A stretch of DNA of 17,444 nucleotides from Kordiimonadaceae bacterium (GCA_014238195.1 JABABO010000150.1:1-17444), one strand, 5' to 3'. Shown: positions 6,977 to 15,142, counted from the stretch's first letter. The notes: generated by a model not told the origin, from the sequence alone. Made by a program: numbers and translations.

Positions 6977-8380
6977 TTAAAGCGATTTCACAATATCTTC
7001 GACCATTTTCTTGGCATCGGAAAACAACATCATGGTATTATCGCGGAAGAAAAGCTCGTTATCTACCCCCGCGTAACCACTGCTCATCGAACGTTTAATA
7101 AACAATACAGTCCCTGCTTTTTCAACGTCCAAAATCGGCATGCCGAAAATGGGGCTAGCGGGATCGGTTTTAGCCGATGGGTTCGTTACATCGTTTGCAC
7201 CGATAACAAAGGCGACATCAGCTTGGGCAAATTCACTGTTGATGTCTTCCAGCTCAAACACTTCATCATACGGAACATTTGCTTCGGCGAGCAGCACATT
7301 CATATGCCCAGGCATTCGTCCAGCAACTGGATGAATAGCGTATTTTACCTCAACGCCTTCTTCCTTTAGCAAATCGCACATTTCTTTTAGCGCGTGCTGG
7401 GCTTGCGCTACAGCCATGCCGTAGCCTGGTACAATAATCACTTTACCTGCATTTTTCATGATAAAGGATGCATCGTCGGCTGAGCCTTGCTTGACGGGGC
7501 GGTCATCGGGTACACCAACCCCACCAGCCGCAGCGTCGTCGCTACCAAAGCCCCCTAAAATCACCGATATGAAGCTGCGGTTCATGCCTTTGCACATAAT
7601 ATAGGACAAAATTGCCCCGCTGGAACCCACCAGCGCCCCTGTAATGATCAACGCAGTATTACCAAGGGTAAAGCCAATTCCAGCTGCCGCCCAGCCCGAA
7701 TAACTGTTCAACATGGAAACAACAACAGGCATATCAGCCCCGCCAATAGGGATTATCAACAAGAACCCAATAACAAAGCTAAGCGCTGTCACTGCCCAAA
7801 AAACATCGGCACGCTGATCAAAACAGAACCAAGCTGTACCGCCAATGATCGCCGCGCCGAGCAATGCATTAATAAAATGCCGGCCCGGTAACATGATCGG
7901 CGCCCCAGACATATTACCGTTCAGCTTCGCAAACGCAATCACAGAGCCAGAAAACGTAATCGCACCAATGGCAATGCCAAGGGTCATTTCGATTTTGCTC
8001 GCCAGAAATATTTGTCCGTCGGTCCCTGCAATGCCAAAGCCAGACGGGTTTAAGAAGGCCGCACCAGCGACAAATACCGCTGCTAATCCCACCAAACTGT
8101 GGAAGGCAGCGACAAGTTGCGGCATATCCGTCATCGCAATGCGTTTCGCAATAATAAAACCAACTGCACCGCCGACAAGGATGGCACCAATGATCCAGTC
8201 ATAGGAAACGATTTCAGGACTAAGCAGTGTTGTCACCACAGCTATTAACATCCCCGCCATACCGTACAGATTACCTGCACGACTGGTTTCAGGGCTTGAC
8301 AGGCCGCGCAACGACATGATGAAAAAGACGCCAGCGACCAAATAGGCAATGGCTGTCATATCTGTTTGAAATTGTGTCAT
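6977..8380 (-). CDS. pntB: NAD(P) transhydrogenase subunit beta
   Basis: At 467 residues it is close to the usual PntB length. It forms most of the membrane channel and the NADP(H)-binding domain III of proton-translocating transhydrogenase, which uses the proton gradient to reduce NADP+ with NADH. The N-terminal about 285 residues contain a series of membrane helices. His94 (AAFHSLVGLA), Asp216 (GGADMP) and Asn225 (SMLNSYSGW) match E. coli beta-His91, beta-Asp213 and beta-Asn222 of the proton path. Domain III has GYGMAVAQAQ (319-328), the HPVAGRMPGHMNVLLAEA loop and VIGANDVTNPSA. AAGGG lies 8 nt before the start. It is the last gene of the pntAA-pntAB-pntB operon, 11 bp after pntAB, and is followed by a hairpin terminator. 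Confidence 0.98.
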   Translation of the reverse strand: MTQFQTDMTAIAYLVAGVFFIMSLRGLSSPETSRAGNLYGMAGMLIAVVTTLLSPEIVSYDWIIGAILVGGAVGFIIAKRIAMTDMPQLVAAFHSLVGLAAVFVAGAAFLNPSGFGIAGTDGQIFLASKIEMTLGIAIGAITFSGSVIAFAKLNGNMSGAPIMLPGRHFINALLGAAIIGGTAWFCFDQRADVFWAVTALSFVIGFLLIIPIGGADMPVVVSMLNSYSGWAAAGIGFTLGNTALIITGALVGSSGAILSYIMCKGMNRSFISVILGGFGSDDAAAGGVGVPDDRPVKQGSADDASFIMKNAGKVIIVPGYGMAVAQAQHALKEMCDLLKEEGVEVKYAIHPVAGRMPGHMNVLLAEANVPYDEVFELEDINSEFAQADVAFVIGANDVTNPSAKTDPASPIFGMPILDVEKAGTVLFIKRSMSSGYAGVDNELFFRDNTMMLFSDAKKMVEDIVKSL

Positions 8381-8391
8381 ATCCTTGGCCC

Positions 8392-8709
8392 TTACTTCTT
8401 TTTCTTCTTGTACATGGCAAGCATACGCGCTGTTACAGCAAAGCCCCCAAAGATATTCACCGCCGCCAGCGCTATGGCAATCGCCCCTAAGATTTTAGAA
8501 ACCGACGCACCATCAGGACCAGCCGCAACAAGTGCACCCACAATAATCACTGATGAGATGGCGTTTGTGACGCTCATCAACGGTGTATGCAGGGCAGGGG
8601 TCACCGACCAAACAACGTAATAGCCAACGAAAATAGCCATAATAAAAATAGAGAACTGCTGAATGAATGGATTTACTATCACATCTGAAATTGTTGTCAT
8701 ATCTGGCAT
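8392..8709 (-). CDS. pntAB: NAD(P) transhydrogenase subunit alpha, part 2 (membrane)
   Basis: The 105-residue product supplies the alpha-subunit membrane helices that are fused to the NAD-binding part in E. coli PntA but encoded separately in many alphaproteobacteria. About three helices are visible (FSIFIMAIFVGYYVVW; AISSVIIVGALVAAG; ILGAIAIALAAVNIFGGFAV). The typical WSVTPALHTPLMSVTNAIS loop lies between the first two. The protein ends in a run of five lysines at the cytoplasmic side. AGGAGGGG, placed over the last codons of pntAA, precedes the ATG. The gap to pntAA is a single base, so translation is probably coupled. An alternative start three codons later (MTT) cannot be ruled out. Confidence 0.97.
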   Translation of the reverse strand: MPDMTTISDVIVNPFIQQFSIFIMAIFVGYYVVWSVTPALHTPLMSVTNAISSVIIVGALVAAGPDGASVSKILGAIAIALAAVNIFGGFAVTARMLAMYKKKKK

Positions 8710-8710
8710 T

Positions 8711-9868
8711 TTACCCCTCCTTTGCTTTGATTAGGTTTGGCTTTGCTTTGATTAGGTTTGGATGCACAACATGACCACCCTTGGTGATACAAGACTGCGC
8801 AACCACTTCGTCTTCAAAATCAAGCGCAACCGTTCCCTCAGTGACATGCGGCAATAGATAGTTCATCAAATTTTTGGCATATAATTGGCTAGCATCGGTT
8901 GCTAGTCGCGATGGCATATTGCGGTGTCCAATGATTTTAACACCATGCACTTCAACAATTTCACCTGCTTTTGACAGTTCGCAGTTGCCCCCCATTTCAA
9001 CGGCCAAATCAAGAATCACACTGCCAGGCGCCATGCTTTTCACCATATCCTCGGTGATCAGTTTTGGGGCTGGACGGCCTGGGATTAGCGCTGTTGTAAT
9101 CGCAATATCCTGTTTCGCAAGGGTTTTGGCGATCAGTTCTGCTTGCTTTTGTTTATAGGCATCTGACATTTCTTTCGCGTAACCGCCCGATGTTTCAGCG
9201 GCTGCGGTTTCTTCATCATCAACCATTACACATTTACCGCCCAAGCTTTCGACTTGTTCCTTGGCGGCTGGGCGTACATCTGTTGCGCTCACAATCGCCC
9301 CTAAGCGTTTGGCAGTGGCAATGGCTTGCAAGCCAGCCACCCCAGCACCCATCACCATGACTTTAGCGGGGGCAACGGTGCCAGCAGCAGTCATCATCAT
9401 CGGAAACGCGCGGCCAAATTCAGCGGCCGCATCAATGACAGCCCTATAACCCGCTAGGTTAGACTGTGATGACAATATATCCATCGACTGCGCCCGCGTG
9501 ATGCGTGGGACAAATTCCATCGCAATCGCCGTTAAACCTGCAGAGGCATAAGCGTCCACCCGGTCACGCTCCACATAGGGGTTTAGGCCAGCCAGCAACA
9601 CCGCACCGTTTTTTGCTTTGCTAGCGTCTACGCCTTCCAAGCCCTGAACAGAAAAAATCACGTCTGCACCGTCCAAGCTGGCAGAAAGGTCAGCGGCAAC
9701 TGTTGCCCCCACTGCTTCAAAATCACTGTCTGGGATCGCTGCCCCAAGGCCCGCGCCTGCCTGAACACAGACATCAAGCCCCGCACCCACAAGCTTTTTC
9801 ACACTGTCAGGGGACGCCGCAACACGGTCTTCACCATCCCGCGTTTCCCTGATAACTGCCACTTTCAT
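8711..9868 (-). CDS. pntAA: NAD(P) transhydrogenase subunit alpha, part 1 (NAD-binding)
   Basis: The 385-residue soluble domain I binds NAD(H) and exchanges hydride with NADP(H) on PntB. It opens with KVAVIRETRDGEDRVAASPD, the alanine dehydrogenase/PNT N-terminal signature. It carries EFVPRITRAQSMD with SSQSNLAGY (about 118-141) and a Rossmann motif MVMGAGVAGLQAIATAKRLG (171-190) ending in SATDVR. The ATG at 9868 is preferred over one at 9883, because the strong AAGGAGAG lies inside the longer version and is 4-6 nt from 9868. A 21-bp tandem duplication near the 3' end makes the C-terminus read PNLIKAK-PNLIKAK-EG. It is the first gene of the operon; no confident promoter was identified. Confidence 0.97.
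   Translation of the reverse strand: MKVAVIRETRDGEDRVAASPDSVKKLVGAGLDVCVQAGAGLGAAIPDSDFEAVGATVAADLSASLDGADVIFSVQGLEGVDASKAKNGAVLLAGLNPYVERDRVDAYASAGLTAIAMEFVPRITRAQSMDILSSQSNLAGYRAVIDAAAEFGRAFPMMMTAAGTVAPAKVMVMGAGVAGLQAIATAKRLGAIVSATDVRPAAKEQVESLGGKCVMVDDEETAAAETSGGYAKEMSDAYKQKQAELIAKTLAKQDIAITTALIPGRPAPKLITEDMVKSMAPGSVILDLAVEMGGNCELSKAGEIVEVHGVKIIGHRNMPSRLATDASQLYAKNLMNYLLPHVTEGTVALDFEDEVVAQSCITKGGHVVHPNLIKAKPNLIKAKEG
8720..8761. repeat. 21-bp perfect tandem duplication in the pntAA 3' end
   Basis: Two exact 21-bp copies (8720-8740 and 8741-8761) keep the reading frame and duplicate seven residues (PNLIKAK) just before the stop of pntAA. The duplication lies in the C-terminal tail, outside the nucleotide-binding core. 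Confidence 0.92.
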
Positions 9869-10125
9869 TGAACTCTCCTTCATCTACCCATATTGTAACG
9901 CTTTGTGCTGGTATGGATTGTTCCAGCCGATCTGACAAAAGTCACGCTACAAAAACTGTAACACTATCATTACATAATTTTTAGAATGTTCAATCCCTGA
10001 AATTGATAAGAATAGTACTGACCTCCAAATACCGCGAAATTAATATGGTTAAGCCAATTGAAAACAGCAGCAATGAAACCTATACAGCTTTTCCTTTATG
10101 AGCTGCGATATTAACAGAATAAATG

Positions 10126-10156
10126 TTGAAATCATCAAAAATTGTGATAATTTCAA
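10126..10156 (+). promoter_or_regulatory. Promoter and overlapping dyad upstream of the TPR/TonB-C gene
   Basis: TTGAAA (10126-10131), 16 nt, then TAATTT (10148-10153) is a plausible promoter. The same bases form an inverted repeat, TTGAAATCATC (10126-10136) and GATAATTTCAA (10146-10156), matching at 10 of 11 positions around a 9-bp spacer. This suggests a repressor site over the promoter. Confidence 0.45.
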
Positions 10157-10178
10157 TTTCGAATAGCATACTGGGTTG

Positions 10179-10209
10179 TTGGTTATTTTGGGCTTTTGGT
10201 TATTTTGGG
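10179..10209. repeat. 14-bp direct repeat with 17-bp period before a start codon
   Basis: TTGGTTATTTTGGG occurs at 10179-10192 and again at 10196-10209, separated by CTT. The second copy supplies the first G bases of the ribosome binding site of the gene starting at 10217. Confidence 0.88.
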
Positions 10210-10216
10210 GAGAGTT

Positions 10217-11308
10217 ATGCGGTATTTTATACTATTTTGTTTTAGTCTGTTATTAGCAGCCATGCCTACGCATGCAGCAACCAAGGCAGAAAAAATCGCT
10301 TTTAAAAAAGCCTATAAGCATTATACGCAAATCATTGAAACTGATGCGACTAAGGAAGATATATTAGACGCCGCGCAACAAGCCTTTAAAGCTGGCAAAA
10401 AAGTCTATGATACAAGTCATTTGAATTATACAATGCTAGCTAATAACGTGGGGGAAGCAGCTTTTATTCTAAATGATCACAAACTTGCTGCCCAACATTT
10501 TAAAATTTCTGTGGAAGGTCTTGCGGCTCATTATGGGGCTGATGATGATCAACATCTACAATCTTTAATGCTTTATGCCTACGCATCAATTGATTTCAAT
10601 TCATCAGCTAAAGCTGAAAAGATATACAAACAGGTGATAAAGATCATTAACAGGACACGCGGGGAAAATTCAATAGTCGCTGTGAATTTTGCGCAGCAGT
10701 TTGGTGCGGTTTTATATCAATATAATATGCCAAACAAGGCGATTAAATATTATGAAAAGGCGAAAGATATCGTGCCGACTAATCATGAAAGTCATGAGCA
10801 AATGGTCGCCTATTCTGATTTTCTACTTGGTAAGGCCTATTTGACTAAACGAAGACATAAGAAGGCCGAAAAATATCTGAAATCATCGGTAGATTTTTAT
10901 GACCGCACTGATCCTTCTGGGCGGCAAACCTTATCAGGTCATGCATTTTTGGTGCGTACCTATGAAAAACTGGGAATGTCTGATAAAGCGACTGAGCATT
11001 GCCGTGCCATTGGTAAAAATAGCCCAATTGAAAACAACGCTGATTATCAACCCGTGTATATATTGCAACCAACTTATCCTCGCTCAGCTCAGGTTGCTGG
11101 AAAGGAAGGACATGTGATCGTTTCTTTGACAGTGGATGATGCGGGTTTTGTTAAAAATCCTAAAGTTTTAGAAACAAAAGGCTCAAGGGAATTCAAAAGG
11201 GCGGCGCTGGAGGTTGCTAAGCAGTTTCGATATGCACCGCGTTATGAAAATGGTCAACCTGTTGCAACGCATGATGTGAAATATAAATTCTCCTTTACTC
11301 TCAATTAG
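10217..11308 (+). CDS. Periplasmic TPR protein with C-terminal TonB domain
   Basis: The 363-residue product starts with a Sec signal peptide (MRYFILFCFSLLLAAMPTHA, likely cut after residue 20). The ATG at 10217, just after GGGGAGAG, is preferred over an upstream TTG, which would place extra residues before the signal peptide. The middle (about 25-265) is helical with tetratricopeptide-like repeats (HKLAAQHFKISVEGL; AEKIYKQVIKIIN; NKAIKYYEKAKDI; KKAEKYLKSSVDFY). Residues about 277-363 match the TonB C-terminal fold: PTYPRSAQVAGKEGHVIVSL, VDDAGFV, then FKRAALEVAKQFRYAPRYEN and GQPV. In TonB this domain contacts the TonB box of outer-membrane receptors. Here there is no retained N-terminal membrane anchor, so energy transduction is doubtful and a periplasmic scaffold role is more likely. 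It is probably a single-gene unit. Confidence 0.9.
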   Translation: MRYFILFCFSLLLAAMPTHAATKAEKIAFKKAYKHYTQIIETDATKEDILDAAQQAFKAGKKVYDTSHLNYTMLANNVGEAAFILNDHKLAAQHFKISVEGLAAHYGADDDQHLQSLMLYAYASIDFNSSAKAEKIYKQVIKIINRTRGENSIVAVNFAQQFGAVLYQYNMPNKAIKYYEKAKDIVPTNHESHEQMVAYSDFLLGKAYLTKRRHKKAEKYLKSSVDFYDRTDPSGRQTLSGHAFLVRTYEKLGMSDKATEHCRAIGKNSPIENNADYQPVYILQPTYPRSAQVAGKEGHVIVSLTVDDAGFVKNPKVLETKGSREFKRAALEVAKQFRYAPRYENGQPVATHDVKYKFSFTLN

Positions 11309-11523
11309 ATATAATCATGCCTCGTATTTGGGCCGATTTGTTCTAAGAATGATATTGATGTATTTGTGAAATTTTAGCTGGGTATCGCCCCAGCGAGGCA
11401 GGGGCAATCTGTACTCATCTGTAATCCATCCTGCTTTCAAAATAAGCTGTCCTTTACACAGTCGCTAAGACTGCTTACAGTCAAACACAATAAGATTAGT
11501 GCTAAAAACAGAGGGGGAGCTAC
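11309..11523. other. Intergenic region before the symporter gene
   Basis: 215 bp with no gene. A GCTGGG/CCCAGC hairpin lies near 11379-11398 but has no T-run, so it is only a weak terminator candidate for the preceding gene. The symporter promoter candidate follows. Confidence 0.45.
11453..11481 (+). promoter_or_regulatory. Candidate promoter of the symporter operon
   Basis: TTTACA (11453-11458), a 17-nt spacer and TACAGT (11476-11481) give a reasonable sigma-70 match about 40 bp before the start codon. Confidence 0.4.
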
Positions 11524-13074
11524 ATGAGCCTTTTTAAAAGCCTGAGAGCTATTCAGACAGCTATTCAGACAGTGATTCTGGCAGTGATGGTGTCTTGCTT
11601 AGGCATATTTGCAGTGCCAGCCCTTGCAGATAATTCCTTTGAGGGTAGGGGCATCTTGATTGATGGCGCTGTGAACTTTATTCATTGGCTCGATTCCATA
11701 GTCTTCGCCCAAGTGACAGTATTTGGTGCCGAAGTTAACTGGATTGTCGTATGGATGGCTGCGCCGATGGTGATCCTGACCTTTTATTTCCGCTTTTTGA
11801 ATCTACGCAGCTTTAAAAGGGCGTGGAAAGTTGTGCGCGGTGATTATCATGACCCAACTGCCCCTGGTGAAGTCTCGCAGTTCCAAGCCTTATCTACCGC
11901 ATTATCTGGTACCGTGGGACTTGGGAATATCGCTGGTGTAGCGATAGCAATTTCCATCGGTGGACCGGGGGCAACATTTTGGATGATCATCATTGGCTTT
12001 CTTGCTATGAGCTTGAAATTCGCAGAATGTACTTTGGGGGTAAAATATCGCCGTGAAAACCCCGATGGTACTGTGTCTGGTGGCCCTATGTATTACTTGG
12101 AACGCGGTTTAGCGGCACGGGGATACCCACGGTTTGGTAAAATTTTAGGCTGGACATATGCAATCCTCGCGCTGCCTACGCTTCTGCAGATTGCCCAAGT
12201 TAATCAGAGCTTTAGCCAAATCAGTAGCGTAACGGGCTTTACGGGAACAGGGAATGCTTGGGCTTTTGGACTTGTGTTTGCCGTTATGACTGCTGTGGTG
12301 ATTATCGGCGGCATTCGGTCCATCGCCAGTGTAACCAGTAAATTGGTCCCTTTAATGTGTAGCATCTATGTCGCAGCTGCCTTGTTTATTATTTTTGGAC
12401 ATATTTCCGAAGTACCCGCAGCTTTTGGAACCATTTTCACAAGCGCCTTTGCCCCTGATAGCGTGGTGGGTGGTGTGATTGGGGTGATCATCATTGGCAT
12501 GAAACGCGCGGTTTATAGTACCGAAGCAGGGCTTGGTAGTGCGACAATGGCGCACGCTGCCGCTAAAACCCGTGAACCCGTCAGCGAAGGCACTGTTGCG
12601 CTTATGGAACCCTTTATTGATACGGTTGTTGTATCCACAATGACGGCATTAGTCATTGTGATTACAGGCGCCTATCAATGGGAAGGGTTAAACGATATTC
12701 AAATGACGAGTGCTGCCTTTGGTAGTGTCATTAGTTGGTTTCCATATGTTTTGGCCATTGCTGTTTTCCTGTTTGCCTTTTCAACCGTTATAAGTTGGGG
12801 CTATTATAGCGGCAAAGTTTGGGAGTTTATCTTTGGGGGATCAAACCGTAGTATGACATTCTTTAAAATTATCTTTTGTCTCGCTATCGTTCCTGGGGCA
12901 GTGTTTTCTCCGCGTGAAGTTATCAGCTTAATGGATAGCTTGTTCTTTATGATGGCGATCCCCAATATTATTGGCATTTATTTTCTGGCTGGTGAACTAC
13001 GCCGTGATACTTTGGATTATCTAGCGCGCTTAAAGTCTGGTGCAATAACAGAGGTAACCGATGACCATCCTTAA
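11524..13074 (+). CDS. Sodium:alanine (AGCS-family) symporter
   Basis: The 516-residue membrane protein belongs to the alanine or glycine:cation symporter family (PF01235), which imports small neutral amino acids with sodium. The signature region GEVSQFQALSTALSGTVGLG, followed by NIAGVAIAISIGGPGATFWM, spans about 115-154. SGGPMYYLERGL and the MKRAVYSTEAGLGSATMAHA segment are also typical. About ten or eleven membrane helices are expected. GGGGGAG lies shortly before the ATG. The first 36 residues look like a cleavable signal peptide (VSCLGIFAVPALADN), an extension not needed by the core transporter. A 12-bp tandem repeat near the 5' end encodes AIQT twice. The 3' end overlaps the next gene by 14 bp, so the two are co-transcribed. 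The exact substrate (alanine, glycine or another) cannot be read from the sequence. Confidence 0.95.
   Translation: MSLFKSLRAIQTAIQTVILAVMVSCLGIFAVPALADNSFEGRGILIDGAVNFIHWLDSIVFAQVTVFGAEVNWIVVWMAAPMVILTFYFRFLNLRSFKRAWKVVRGDYHDPTAPGEVSQFQALSTALSGTVGLGNIAGVAIAISIGGPGATFWMIIIGFLAMSLKFAECTLGVKYRRENPDGTVSGGPMYYLERGLAARGYPRFGKILGWTYAILALPTLLQIAQVNQSFSQISSVTGFTGTGNAWAFGLVFAVMTAVVIIGGIRSIASVTSKLVPLMCSIYVAAALFIIFGHISEVPAAFGTIFTSAFAPDSVVGGVIGVIIIGMKRAVYSTEAGLGSATMAHAAAKTREPVSEGTVALMEPFIDTVVVSTMTALVIVITGAYQWEGLNDIQMTSAAFGSVISWFPYVLAIAVFLFAFSTVISWGYYSGKVWEFIFGGSNRSMTFFKIIFCLAIVPGAVFSPREVISLMDSLFFMMAIPNIIGIYFLAGELRRDTLDYLARLKSGAITEVTDDHP
11548..11571. repeat. 12-bp perfect tandem duplication in the symporter 5' end
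   Basis: GCTATTCAGACA occurs twice head to tail, in frame, duplicating four residues (AIQT) in the N-terminal extension of the symporter. Confidence 0.9.
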
Positions 13075-13540
13075 AAAGCTAGCACTTGTGATCTGGGTTT
13101 GTTCGTTCAGTACCAATCCATTATATGCTGATGATAATACTACCAAAAAAAACATCACGCTGGTTTTAGATAGCTTTCACCATGCTGCCGCGAAAGCAGA
13201 TTGGGAAACTTATTTCAATCATATCAGTGATCAGGGTTATTTCATTGGTACAGATGTTTCCGAGCGCTGGGACAAGAAAACGTTTCAAAAATATGCGAGT
13301 GGGTCCCAAGGATGGGTCTATCATTTACGACGCCGCGACATTAACCTCACACCTGATGGCAAAAGTGCATGGTTTCATGAAATTCTGGAGAGTGAAACCT
13401 ATGGTACAAGCCGTGGCACGGGTGTGATGATTCGCACAAATTTAGGCTGGAAGATCGCTCAATATCATTTAACCTTCCCAATTCCGAACGATTTATCAGA
13501 AGAATTTACTCAAAAGATTCAAGCATTTGAAAAGAAGTAA
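13061..13540 (+). CDS. Secreted SnoaL-like (NTF2 fold) protein
   Basis: The 159-residue product has a signal peptide (KKLALVIWVCSFSTNPLYA, likely cut near residue 23). The rest fits an NTF2-like SnoaL_3 domain, with an N-terminal helix (LVLDSFHHAAAKADWETYF), then GYFIGTDVSERWDKKTFQKY and the strands around GTGVMIRTNLGWKIAQYHLT. The family includes enzymes and ligand binders; no specific activity can be assigned. GAGG lies 7 nt before the start. It overlaps the end of the symporter gene by 14 bp in another frame, which implies translational coupling. Whether it works with the symporter in the periplasm is unknown. Confidence 0.88.
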   Translation: MTILKKLALVIWVCSFSTNPLYADDNTTKKNITLVLDSFHHAAAKADWETYFNHISDQGYFIGTDVSERWDKKTFQKYASGSQGWVYHLRRRDINLTPDGKSAWFHEILESETYGTSRGTGVMIRTNLGWKIAQYHLTFPIPNDLSEEFTQKIQAFEKK

Positions 13541-13570
13541 AAGCACTTAGCACATCATAGGTCAGTGCCA

Positions 13571-13598
13571 TTGACTTGATATATCACCGTTTTACAAG
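13571..13598 (+). promoter_or_regulatory. Candidate promoter of the PAS_5 gene
   Basis: TTGACT (13571-13576), 16 nt, then TACAAG (13593-13598). The spacer contains the 10-bp palindrome TGATATATCA (13577-13586), a possible regulator site. Confidence 0.4.
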
Positions 13599-13634
13599 CA
13601 AATTTAAGCTCTAGTAAACAACTAGGATAAATCG

Positions 13635-14318
13635 ATGTTAATGCAAACATCAACGCTGGAAATCAGCAGACATTCGCCGCGCTTAAAAGGGTCGCTGGCT
13701 GGGTTAATGCGGTATTGGCAGGGCTTGCCATGCCAAGATAACTTGCCCATACCCATGCGCAAAAGTTTTCACCCTGCTGACATAACGGATATTTTACCAC
13801 GAATTTCACTGATGAAACGTCTCTCTGACCGCCATATTATGGTTGGGTTGGTTGGAACAGAAATTGATGCTCTTTGGAAACGGCCCATAACTGGTATGAA
13901 TTTGTTTGATCTCGCACCCCCTGAAATGCACCAAAATCTTGAGCGATTTTACACCGCGATTATTAACCATCCAGTAGGCGCAGTCGTATCAGAACGCAAA
14001 ATTGGTACAAATCGTATCCCTTTTGATGTGTCCACGCTATATTTGCCGATGGCAGACCGCGAAGGGGTTTCCAATTATATTATCGGCTGTTCGATCTATA
14101 AAACCCGATTCAAAGGAATTGGCCTGAAGGACCGTTTGCTCATTGATCAACGCAATGTCCGTAAAGTCGCCTTTCTGGATTTAGGGTTTGGTGTGCCAGA
14201 AATCAAATTTGCTACAGTGGAAAGCCCTGCGCCCTACCAAGCGCAAAAAACCAAAGTCCCATCGGGTTGGCTCGCTAAATTATTTATGAGCCATGAGGGG
14301 CCACTTAAGTTAAATTAA
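13635..14318 (+). CDS. PAS_5 domain protein
   Basis: The 227-residue soluble protein has a region at about 25-160 that matches the alphaproteobacterial PAS_5 family (PF07310): RYWQGLPCQDNLPIPMRKSF, then HPADITDILPRISLM, GTEIDALWKRPITGMNLFDL and the strand region around IPFDVSTLYLPMADREG. PAS domains sense small ligands or mediate protein contacts. No kinase, cyclase or DNA-binding part is attached, so any output partner is elsewhere. AGGA lies 7 nt before the ATG; Met3 is an alternative start. It ends 14 bp before the stop codon of the convergent dehydrogenase gene, with no visible terminator between them. Confidence 0.88.
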   Translation: MLMQTSTLEISRHSPRLKGSLAGLMRYWQGLPCQDNLPIPMRKSFHPADITDILPRISLMKRLSDRHIMVGLVGTEIDALWKRPITGMNLFDLAPPEMHQNLERFYTAIINHPVGAVVSERKIGTNRIPFDVSTLYLPMADREGVSNYIIGCSIYKTRFKGIGLKDRLLIDQRNVRKVAFLDLGFGVPEIKFATVESPAPYQAQKTKVPSGWLAKLFMSHEGPLKLN

Positions 14319-14332
14319 TGCCAAAAAAGCTA

Positions 14333-15142
14333 TTAGGATGGGTTAGCCACTTTAGCCACCGTCTTCATAATGAATGTTGGAAACAAGCGTTTTAGCCATA
14401 AAGCGTGCATTTCCATGCCTTTACCAACGGCGATTTCATACTTGCCACGATCAAACCCACGCATTATGACTTTTGCACAGCTTGTGACATCCATACCGCC
14501 TTTGATATTATCGTCTGTGCGCCCAAAGCGACTGCCATCACCCGTTAAGGCATTATCGGAAATATGAGTACGGATAAAGCCTGGGGTGATGGTCGTGACT
14601 TTAATTCCTGTTTGAGCTTGCTGCATTTCAGCCCTTAGGGCATCAAAAAAACCCATCATTGCATGTTTTGCGGCGCAGTAACCCGTGCGTTCTGGCGCGC
14701 CAATTTTACCAGCGACCGACGCTGTAATGGCAATATGACCACTTTTTTGTTCAATCATAATCGGTAATACGGCTTTTGTGAGTGCGATGGGGCCAAAGAC
14801 ATCGACTTCAAATAATGTGCGATACGTTTCCATTGTTGTATCAACAGCGAGGCCGCGCTGCGAAATGCCAGCATTGTTAAGCAACGTATCAATCCGTCCC
14901 GTGGCGCTAAGCGCACTTTCTACAGCCCCATCAATCGCTGACATATCCGCCGCATCAAAAACAACAAGCTTTGTATTGTTTTCTGTTCCGCTTATGCGTG
15001 CGCACGTGTCAGCTACGGCTGCTAGGGCGTCTTCCCGCCGCCCCGATACAATAAGATACGCCCCTCTGGCTGCAAATTCATATGCTAAAGCTTCACCAAT
15101 GCCACTTGACGCGCCCGTAATCCACACGGTTTCTTGATCCAT
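14333..15142 (-). CDS. Short-chain dehydrogenase/reductase (SDR family)
   Basis: The 269-residue product is a classical NAD(P)-dependent SDR. It shows the cofactor motif TGASSGIG (9-16), a following GRR at 34-36 that favours NADP(H), NNAG (89-92), and the catalytic Ser142, Tyr155 and Lys159 (YCAAK). PGFIRTHI follows the active site as usual. The C-terminal tail (DRGKYEIAVGKGMEMHALWL) resembles SDRs related to human DHRS7, which reduce carbonyls on lipids or steroids; the substrate here is unknown. GAGGAG lies 6 nt before the ATG. It is a single gene, divergent from the membrane-protein gene at 15265. Confidence 0.93.
   Translation of the reverse strand: MDQETVWITGASSGIGEALAYEFAARGAYLIVSGRREDALAAVADTCARISGTENNTKLVVFDAADMSAIDGAVESALSATGRIDTLLNNAGISQRGLAVDTTMETYRTLFEVDVFGPIALTKAVLPIMIEQKSGHIAITASVAGKIGAPERTGYCAAKHAMMGFFDALRAEMQQAQTGIKVTTITPGFIRTHISDNALTGDGSRFGRTDDNIKGGMDVTSCAKVIMRGFDRGKYEIAVGKGMEMHALWLKRLFPTFIMKTVAKVANPS

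Larger units (their letters stand above)
9869..10216. other. Divergent intergenic region between pntAA and the TPR/TonB-C gene
   Basis: About 350 bp without a gene. It contains the pntAA leader, AT-rich sequence with no clear pnt promoter, a dyad and probable promoter at 10126-10156 for the plus-strand gene, and a 14-bp repeated segment at 10179-10209 just before the start codon. Confidence 0.6.

Noticed and set aside
6938..7369. 143-residue plus-strand frame antisense to pntB
   Set aside because: pntB is certain on the other strand. This frame has no family resemblance and begins inside the terminator.
9869..9883. Upstream ATG as the start of pntAA
   Set aside because: The strong ribosome binding site lies inside this extension and is correctly placed only for the ATG at 9868.
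10196..10216. TTG start seven codons upstream of the TPR/TonB-C gene
   Set aside because: It would put extra residues before the signal peptide, and GGGGAGAG is placed for the ATG at 10217.
11379..11398. GCTGGG/CCCAGC hairpin as a terminator
   Set aside because: No T-run follows on either strand, so it is mentioned only as a weak candidate.
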